The translations under genes were made by a program, and so were the position numbers. 64,000 bases of DNA from Pseudomonas sputi. GTDB lineage: Bacteria > Pseudomonadota > Gammaproteobacteria > Pseudomonadales > Pseudomonadaceae. Positions 55,584 through 64,000 of this stretch are shown one piece after another. The stretch covers positions 124,001-188,000 of the forward strand of contig NZ_BQHI01000005.1 in the NCBI RefSeq assembly GCF_021603585.1. Direction: 5' to 3'. Position 1 is the stretch's first letter, and every line of letters begins with the position of its first letter. The notes under the pieces are model-generated. The model did no database searches. It was not told the origin of the DNA and was given only the letters and a program-made list of their open reading frames with translations.

Positions 55584-55979
55584 TTACTTGTCGAGTTCGT
55601 CCAGCGCGTCCTGCAATTCCTTGCGCGATTCGGCGAGCTTGTTCTTGCGCTTGTCGATCTTCTCCGGATCGCCTTTCTTCATGGCCTTGTCCAGATCGGC
55701 CTGACGCCTGCTCACTTCGTGCTTGGCGTCGAGCACCTTGTTTTCGCGTTCTTTCTTCAGGCCAGCGTCGGTGCAGTGTTCGGTGACTTCGCGCAGTGCG
55801 GTTTCGAGACCGGCCTGCTGGTCGGCGTTACCGCGGGACTTGGCCTGTTCGATCTGGTTGATGATGCCTTGCTTCTTGGCAGCACAACCGGTCAGGCCCG
55901 GTGCGTCTTCGTCGGCCATCACGGGGGCGGCGAGGACGGCGCCGAAAGACAGCAGGGCGAGCGGTGCGAGAAATTTCAT
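55584..55979 (-). CDS. DUF1090 family periplasmic protein
   Basis: The 131-residue protein has a signal peptide (about residues 1-22) and matches the DUF1090 (YqjC) family: GLTGCAAKKQGIINQIEQAKSRGNADQQAGLETALREV is the first half. It is followed by a highly charged coiled-coil-like region (KHEVSRRQADLDKAMKKGDPEKIDKRKNKLAESRKEL). Function unknown. I start at the ATG at 55977-55979; a long in-frame extension upstream has no family similarity. Confidence 0.9.
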   Translation of the reverse strand: MKFLAPLALLSFGAVLAAPVMADEDAPGLTGCAAKKQGIINQIEQAKSRGNADQQAGLETALREVTEHCTDAGLKKERENKVLDAKHEVSRRQADLDKAMKKGDPEKIDKRKNKLAESRKELQDALDELDK

Positions 55980-56076
55980 AAAAGCTCCATGTGCAAAGGC
56001 AATCGTATCGGTGAAGCACTGCGCTGTTGGAGCGCTCCGGCGGAGTTGGGTTCCCGGCGGGCCGGGGACTGCGTGT

Positions 56077-57768
<1,692 letters not shown>

Positions 57769-57848
57769 TCAGAGAGATACCTGAAGGCTAGCCGGGATTT
57801 CGAAGTGGGCCGGGCGGCTGTTTTGCCGGTTGTTTCGCGGCCATGAAA

Positions 57849-57878
57849 AAGCCCCGCACGGCGAACCGTGCGAGGCTT
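57849..57878 (-). terminator. Terminator after metK
   Basis: A 13-position stem (57849-57861 with 57866-57878, one mismatch) around a four-base loop lies just downstream of metK. On the minus strand it is followed by five T residues (plus-strand A-run 57846-57850). Confidence 0.85.
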
Positions 57879-57896
57879 CTTGTACCGCCAGGAAAA

Positions 57897-59087
<1,191 letters not shown>

Positions 59088-59105
59088 CTCGATGTTTTCC
59101 TGAAT

Positions 59106-60101
59106 TTACCGATGGTGAGTGTCGCCAGCCGGTCGCTGAAAATGGCGAACCTGGATCTGGAAACCATTACGTAAGCCTACATAGAGGCTTTCCCCGGGAA
59201 CGAGTCCCGCAGCGGTGGCCCAACGGGCCAGATCGTCCTGTTCAAACCCCAACCACAGATCACCGCAGGCCTCCCTGGCCCAACTCTGGTTGTGGCTACA
59301 TAACTCTGTCACGAGCAGGCTACCGCCCGGTTGCAGCAGGCCGGCCAGCTGCTTGAGCGCTTCGGCCGGCGCGGCGAAATGGTGCAACACCATGTTCAAC
59401 ACCACGCAATCGGCCTGAAGGCTTGTGCCATTCAATGCATCGGCCAATTGCAGGCTGACGTTAGCCAGCTGTTCACGTTCACATACCTGACGGGCCAGTT
59501 CGAGCATCGCCGCGCTGTTGTCCAGAGCGGTTACGGTGCCGAAGCGACGCGCCAGTTCCGGCAGGAATGCACCATCACCGGGACCGACTTCAATGGCCGT
59601 GGCTGCGCCATCGAAATTCAGTTTGTCGAGCAGGGCCAGCACGCTTTCACGGTATTGCGGCAGGCCGGCAATCAAATCCTGCTGGGCGCGGAATTTCTCC
59701 GCGACCCGGGCGAAAAAGTCCTGGCTGTTGGCGGCGCGTTGCCCGTGAACCTGTGCGATCCGGGTTTCCACGTCGGCCGGCAGCGGCAGATTGTCGACTT
59801 CTTCTAACAACGCCGCGTGCAACTTGCCGCCCAGCAACTCGGTGTGGGGCAGGGCGCGACGATAGAACACCGCATTGCCTTCACGGCGAGTCGCCACCAG
59901 ATCGGCCTGCGCCAACACCTTCAGGTGATGGCTCATGCCGGACTGGCCGATACCGAAAATCTGCGCCAGTTCCAGTACGCCGAACGAGTCGTTGGCCAGG
60001 GCGCGCAATACATTCAGCCGCAGCGGATCGCCGCCGGCCTTGCACAGGGCCGCCAGCTCGTCGCAATCGTCATGGCGAATGGAAGGCACGCGTAGGTTCA
60101 T
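59106..60101 (-). CDS. ArsR-family regulator fused to SAM-dependent methyltransferase domain (SahR-like)
   Basis: The 331-residue protein has an ArsR-type winged helix (about residues 15-85; recognition helix near GIGQSGMSHHLKVLAQADLV) and a class I methyltransferase domain with motif I AIEVGPGDGAFLPEL at residues 169-182. ArsR proteins of this architecture include SahR, which senses SAH in the methionine cycle. It heads a two-gene operon with metK. A perfect palindrome 42 bases upstream is the likely operator. The ATG at 60099-60101 has only a weak Shine-Dalgarno sequence. Whether it is an active methyltransferase is unknown. Confidence 0.88.
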   Translation of the reverse strand: MNLRVPSIRHDDCDELAALCKAGGDPLRLNVLRALANDSFGVLELAQIFGIGQSGMSHHLKVLAQADLVATRREGNAVFYRRALPHTELLGGKLHAALLEEVDNLPLPADVETRIAQVHGQRAANSQDFFARVAEKFRAQQDLIAGLPQYRESVLALLDKLNFDGAATAIEVGPGDGAFLPELARRFGTVTALDNSAAMLELARQVCEREQLANVSLQLADALNGTSLQADCVVLNMVLHHFAAPAEALKQLAGLLQPGGSLLVTELCSHNQSWAREACGDLWLGFEQDDLARWATAAGLVPGESLYVGLRNGFQIQVRHFQRPAGDTHHR

Positions 60102-60142
60102 AGGGCTGGCAGTCTAGTGACGGCCCGGATGCATCGCAAGGT

Positions 60143-60166
60143 CAATATCAAAAAGTTTTGATATTG
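60143..60166. promoter_or_regulatory. Perfect palindrome, likely operator of the SahR-like regulator
   Basis: CAATATCAAAA (60143-60153) and TTTTGATATTG (60156-60166) are exact inverted repeats with a two-base centre. The palindrome lies 42 bases before the regulator start and about 206 bases before tkt. The sequence ATATCAA..TTGATAT is of the kind recognised by ArsR regulators of the SahR group. Confidence 0.75.
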
Positions 60167-60372
60167 CTCGATGGATGGTGCATCCGATTGCACTTCTCAC
60201 TGCCCGCTCAACTCTACAAAAGAACAGCGGAAAGGTTTCACCTGCCGAAACCGATGTTATCCAATGGAAAAACGCCTCCGGATGACTATCTGTCATTGCC
60301 CCGAGGCGCTCGGGTGAGGGAAAATGCCCTCCTTTTTTCCGTTTCAATCTATTCACACCCAGGAGATCAGCG

Positions 60373-62370
60373 ATGCCTAGCCGTCGTGAGCGTGCCAACG
60401 CCATTCGTGCCCTCAGCATGGATGCCGTGCAAAAAGCCAACAGCGGCCATCCCGGTGCCCCCATGGGTATGGCAGATATCGCCGAAGTGCTTTGGCGCGA
60501 CTACCTCAAGCACAACCCGAGCAACCCGTCGTTCGCCGACCGTGACCGCTTCGTGCTGTCCAACGGCCACGGCTCGATGTTGATCTACTCGCTGCTGCAC
60601 CTGACCGGTTACGATCTGTCGATCGACGACCTCAAGCAGTTCCGTCAACTGCACAGCCGCACCCCGGGCCACCCGGAGTTCGGTTACACCCCGGGCGTTG
60701 AAACCACCACCGGCCCGCTGGGTCAGGGTCTGGCCAATGCCGTGGGCTTCGCCCTGGCTGAAAAAGTCCTGGGTGCGCAGTTCAACCGTCCTGGCCACAA
60801 CATCGTCGACCACCACACCTACGTGTTCCTGGGTGATGGCTGCATGATGGAAGGCATTTCCCACGAAGTCGCTTCCCTGGCCGGCACTCTGGGCCTGGGC
60901 AAGCTGATTGCCTTCTACGATGACAACGGCATCTCCATCGACGGCGAAGTCGAAGGCTGGTTCACCGACGACACGCCGAAGCGTTTCGAATCGTACAACT
61001 GGCAAGTGATCCGCAACGTCGACGGTCACGACCCGGAAGAGATCAAGACCGCCATCGAGACCGCGCGCAAGAGCCCGCTGCCGACCCTGATCTGCTGCAA
61101 GACCACCATCGGTTTCGGTTCGCCGAACAAGCAAGGCAAGGAAGATTGCCACGGCGCCCCGCTGGGTGACGCGGAAATCGCCCTGACCCGTCAGGCGCTG
61201 AACTGGAACCACGGCCCGTTCGAAATCCCGGCCGACATCTATGCCGAATGGGATGCCAAGGAAAAGGGCCGCGCTGTCGAAGCCGAGTGGGACCAGCGTT
61301 TCGCTGCCTACTCCGCCGCGTTCCCGACCGAAGCCAACGAACTGATCCGTCGCTTGAGCGGCGAACTGCCGGCCGACTTCTCCGAGAAGGCTGATGCCTA
61401 CATCGCCGACGTTGCGGCCAAAGGCGAAACCATCGCCAGCCGCAAAGCCAGCCAGAACGCCCTGAACGCGTTCGGCCCGCTGCTGCCGGAAGTACTGGGC
61501 GGTTCGGCTGACCTGGCCGGTTCCAACCTGACCCTGTGGAAAGGCTGCAAAGGCGTCAGCGCCGAAGACGCCAGCGGCAACTACATGTACTACGGCGTGC
61601 GCGAGTTCGGCATGACCGCGATCATGAACGGCGTTGCCCTGCATGGCGGTCTGGTGCCTTACGGCGCGACCTTCCTGATGTTCATGGAATACGCCCGCAA
61701 CGCCGTGCGCATGTCCGCTCTGATGAAGCAGCGCGTGATCCACGTCTACACCCACGACTCCATCGGTCTGGGCGAAGACGGCCCGACGCACCAGCCGATC
61801 GAGCAACTGACCAGCCTGCGCAGCACGCCGAACCTCGACACCTGGCGTCCAGCCGACGCCGTTGAATCGGCGGTGGCCTGGAAAAACGCTCTGGAGCGCA
61901 AGGACGGCCCGTCGGCGCTGATCTTCTCGCGTCAGAACCTGCAGCACCAAACCCGTGATGCCGGCCAGATCGCCGACATCAGCCGTGGCGGTTATGTGCT
62001 GAAGGACTGCGCAGGCGAGCCTGAGCTGATCCTGATCGCCACCGGTTCGGAAGTCGGCCTGGCCGTTCAGGCCTACGACAAACTGACCGAGCAAGGCCGC
62101 AAGGTGCGCGTGGTTTCCATGCCGTGCACCAGCGCGTTCGACGCTCAGGACGCCAGCTACAAGCAATCGGTCCTGCCGTTGCAGGTCAGCGCGCGGATCG
62201 CGATCGAAGCGGCCCACGCCGACTTCTGGTTCAAGTACGTGGGTCTGGAAGGTCGCGTGATCGGCATGACCACCTACGGCGAATCGGCTCCGGCTTCGGC
62301 ACTGTTCGAAGAGTTCGGCTTCACCCTGGAAAACATCCTGGGTCAGGCTGAAGAGCTGCTGGAAGACTGA
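60373..62370 (+). CDS. tkt: Transketolase
   Basis: Transketolase (665 residues) is a TPP enzyme of the non-oxidative pentose phosphate pathway and Calvin-like carbon exchange. [16 protein letters not shown] near the start, the TPP motif [18 protein letters not shown] (about residue 155 on) and [19 protein letters not shown] (about residue 460) are intact. The ATG at 60373 has an AGGAG at 60361-60365. It is divergent from the SahR-like gene. A REPIN separates it from epd. Confidence 0.97.
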   Translation: MPSRRERANAIRALSMDAVQKANSGHPGAPMGMADIAEVLWRDYLKHNPSNPSFADRDRFVLSNGHGSMLIYSLLHLTGYDLSIDDLKQFRQLHSRTPGHPEFGYTPGVETTTGPLGQGLANAVGFALAEKVLGAQFNRPGHNIVDHHTYVFLGDGCMMEGISHEVASLAGTLGLGKLIAFYDDNGISIDGEVEGWFTDDTPKRFESYNWQVIRNVDGHDPEEIKTAIETARKSPLPTLICCKTTIGFGSPNKQGKEDCHGAPLGDAEIALTRQALNWNHGPFEIPADIYAEWDAKEKGRAVEAEWDQRFAAYSAAFPTEANELIRRLSGELPADFSEKADAYIADVAAKGETIASRKASQNALNAFGPLLPEVLGGSADLAGSNLTLWKGCKGVSAEDASGNYMYYGVREFGMTAIMNGVALHGGLVPYGATFLMFMEYARNAVRMSALMKQRVIHVYTHDSIGLGEDGPTHQPIEQLTSLRSTPNLDTWRPADAVESAVAWKNALERKDGPSALIFSRQNLQHQTRDAGQIADISRGGYVLKDCAGEPELILIATGSEVGLAVQAYDKLTEQGRKVRVVSMPCTSAFDAQDASYKQSVLPLQVSARIAIEAAHADFWFKYVGLEGRVIGMTTYGESAPASALFEEFGFTLENILGQAEELLED

Positions 62371-62401
62371 TCCAGATCAGGTGTCGTCCGGACTGACGCC
62401 C

Positions 62402-62489
62402 TCGCGAGCAAGCTCGCTCCCACAGGTTCTTTGGTGTACACAAAATGTGTGACCAACCTAGAACACTGTGGGAGCGAGCTTGCTCGCGA
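62402..62489. repeat. REPIN between tkt and epd
   Basis: Two 24-base units (62402-62425 and 62466-62489) are exact inverted copies separated by 40 bases, and the spacer is also self-complementary (GTTCT/AGAAC, TTGGT/ACCAA, GTACACA/TGTGTGAC-like). The whole element can fold as one long hairpin. The unit core GTGGGAGCGAGCTTGCTCGCGA-type sequence is the common Pseudomonas REP. Confidence 0.95.
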
Positions 62490-62546
62490 AAGCGGTGGCT
62501 CTGACCACACTGCAATAACGGATTTACCACGGTAATCGAGAACCCC

Positions 62547-63599
62547 ATGCCTCAACCGCGTCCCTACAAAGTTGCACTCAACGGCTACGGCCGGATTGGT
62601 CGTTGCGTCTTGCGTGCGTTGTTCGAGCGAGGCGAAAAGGCCGGGTTCGAGATTGTCGCGATCAACGATCTGGCCGACATGGCCAGCATCGAATACCTGA
62701 CACGCTTCGACTCCACCCACGGCCGGTTCCCCGGCGAGGTGAAGGTCGATGGCGATTGTCTGCATATTAATGGCGACTGCGTGAAGGTCCTGCGCAGTGC
62801 CACCCCCGAAGGCATCGATTGGGCGTCGCTGGGCGTCGATCTGGTGCTCGAATGCTCCGGCGCCTGGCACACCCGCGCAGACGGCCAGCGTTTTCTCGAC
62901 GCCGGCGCGCCGCGTGTGCTGTTTTCCCAGCCGATGGCCAGCGAGGCGGATGTCGATGCCACCATCGTCTACGGCGTCAATCAGGATTGCCTGACCGGCG
63001 ACGAACTGCTGGTGTCCAACGCCTCCTGCACCACCAACTGCGGCGTACCGCTGTTGCGTCTGCTGGATCAGGCGGTCGGCCTGGATTACGTGTCGATCAC
63101 CACGATTCACTCGGCGATGAACGATCAGCCGGTGATCGACGCCTATCACCACGAAGACCTGCGCCGCACCCGTTCGGCGTTCCAGTCGGTGATCCCGGTG
63201 TCCACCGGTCTGGCGCGCGGCATCGAGCGCCTGCTGCCGGAACTTGCCGGGCGAATCCAGGCCAAAGCCGTACGCGTGCCGACGGTCAACGTGTCCTGCC
63301 TCGACATCACGATGCAGACCGCAAGCGACACCGACGCGGGCGAGGTCAACCGGATCCTGCGCGACGCCGCCACCAGCGGCCCGCTCAAAGGTCTGCTGGC
63401 CTACACCGAATTGCCTCACGCCAGTTGTGATTTCAACCATGACCCACATTCGGCCATCGTCGATGCCAGTCAGACCCGCGTTTCCGGCCCTCGGCTGGTG
63501 AACATCCTGGCCTGGTTCGACAACGAATGGGGTTTTGCCAACCGAATGCTGGATGTTGCAGAACACTATCTGCAAACAGCGACTTCAAAAAAACCGTAG
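62547..63599 (+). CDS. epd: Erythrose-4-phosphate dehydrogenase
   Basis: Epd (350 residues) oxidises erythrose 4-phosphate to 4-phosphoerythronate for pyridoxal phosphate synthesis. It is a GAPDH-fold enzyme: NGYGRIGRCVLRAL at the start and catalytic Cys-161 in SNASCTTNC. The order tkt-epd-pgk and the HHEDLRRTRSAFQSVIPVSTGLARGIERLLPEL loop support Epd over a glycolytic GAPDH. The ATG at 62547 lacks a strong Shine-Dalgarno sequence. pgk starts 12 bases after its stop. Confidence 0.93.
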   Translation: MPQPRPYKVALNGYGRIGRCVLRALFERGEKAGFEIVAINDLADMASIEYLTRFDSTHGRFPGEVKVDGDCLHINGDCVKVLRSATPEGIDWASLGVDLVLECSGAWHTRADGQRFLDAGAPRVLFSQPMASEADVDATIVYGVNQDCLTGDELLVSNASCTTNCGVPLLRLLDQAVGLDYVSITTIHSAMNDQPVIDAYHHEDLRRTRSAFQSVIPVSTGLARGIERLLPELAGRIQAKAVRVPTVNVSCLDITMQTASDTDAGEVNRILRDAATSGPLKGLLAYTELPHASCDFNHDPHSAIVDASQTRVSGPRLVNILAWFDNEWGFANRMLDVAEHYLQTATSKKP

Positions 63600-63611
63600 G
63601 AAGTGCGACCC

Positions 63612-64000
63612 ATGACCGTGTTGAAGATGTCCGACCTCGATCTGCAAGGTAAGCGCGTATTGATCCGCGAAGACCTCAACGTCCCAGTCAAGGACGGTGT
63701 TGTCACCAGCGATGCGCGTATCCTGGCTTCGCTGCCGACCATCAAGCTGGCCCTGGAAAAAGGCGCGGCCGTGATGGTCTGCTCGCACCTGGGTCGTCCG
63801 ACCGAAGGCGAATTCTCCGCCGAGAACAGCCTCAAGCCAGTCGCTGAGTACCTGAGCAAGGCCCTGGGCCGCGAAGTGCCGCTGGTGGCCGATTACCTGG
63901 GCGGCGTTGACGTCAAGGCCGGCGATATCGTGCTGTTCGAAAACGTGCGCTTCAACAAGGGCGAGAAAAAGAACGCCGACGAGTTGGCCCAGCAATACGC
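63612..64000 (+). CDS. pgk: Phosphoglycerate kinase (partial)
   Basis: Only the first 129 or so residues of phosphoglycerate kinase are in the window. The N-terminal substrate-binding segments [38 protein letters not shown] and [12 protein letters not shown] are unmistakable. It transfers phosphate from 1,3-bisphosphoglycerate to ADP in glycolysis. TAGGAAG precedes the ATG by seven to eight bases. It follows epd by 12 bases and continues off the right edge. Confidence 0.96.
   Translation, partial: MTVLKMSDLDLQGKRVLIREDLNVPVKDGVVTSDARILASLPTIKLALEKGAAVMVCSHLGRPTEGEFSAENSLKPVAEYLSKALGREVPLVADYLGGVDVKAGDIVLFENVRFNKGEKKNADELAQQY

Noticed and set aside
59088-59105. SAM riboswitch or separate promoter before metK
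   Set aside because: Only 18 bases separate metK from the upstream gene, too short for either.
60367-62217. 616-codon open frame opposite tkt
   Set aside because: Shadow of transketolase, with no recognisable protein family.

Overview
The window is about 64 kb of GC-rich chromosome from a Pseudomonas, most likely the P. fluorescens group. This rests on gene content and order, protein similarity recalled from memory, an SAH riboswitch ahead of ahcY, the pyrR-pyrB-pyrC' arrangement, a Chp chemotaxis-like cluster, and REP/REPIN repeats typical of the genus. No database search was run. I see no tRNA, rRNA, CRISPR array, prophage or insertion sequence.

Layout. 1-6.0 kb, minus strand: one long probable operon, yggS-proC-yggT-yggU-metX-metW-DUF4426-rdgB-hemW, with hemW running off the left edge. 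6.07-8.5 kb: pilT, an NlpC/P60 hydrolase and a TM2 membrane protein. 8.5-14.4 kb, minus strand: gshB, tonB, yqgE, ruvX, pyrR, pyrB and the inactive dihydroorotase homologue pyrC'. 14.6-24.5 kb: pilG-pilH-pilI-pilJ-chpA-chpC, without pilK or chpB. 24.6-32.8 kb: the complete malonate decarboxylase system mdcABCDEGHLM with its LysR regulator mdcR convergent at the end. 33.0-36.8 kb: a hemolysin III-type protein, then a LysR regulator divergent from a D-amino-acid dehydrogenase-like gene and a substrate-binding-protein gene broken by an in-frame amber stop. 36.8-45.5 kb: rsmE, bioA, a flavin amine oxidase with a basic Lys/Ala/Pro tail, cytochrome b561, YceI, rhlE and a periplasmic solute-binding protein. 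45.6-48.3 kb: metF and ahcY, the latter under an SAH riboswitch. 48.4-57.8 kb: mixed membrane and envelope genes (thioesterase, FNT channel, Na+/H+ antiporter, MFS, EamA, MAPEG, MltA, cytochrome c'-like, DUF1090, ligB). 57.9-64 kb: metK behind an ArsR-methyltransferase regulator, divergent from tkt-epd-pgk.

How the genes work together. Methionine and the SAM cycle recur: metX/metW make methionine precursors, metK makes SAM, ahcY removes SAH, and metF supplies the methyl group. Two control elements flank this set: an SAH riboswitch on ahcY and a SahR-like ArsR-methyltransferase with a perfect palindrome upstream of its metK operon. The Chp cluster controls type IV pilus twitching together with pilT. 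The mdc block lets the cell take up malonate and decarboxylate it to acetate/acetyl-CoA.

Most of the window is conserved core genome. The accessory part is about 24.5-36.8 kb. I did not find a clearly new multigene system. The best leads are the SAM-cycle control pair, the reduced Chp system, the unusual oxidase tail, a hairpin over the mdcA ribosome binding site, a long inverted repeat ahead of tonB, and the amber-interrupted transporter gene.
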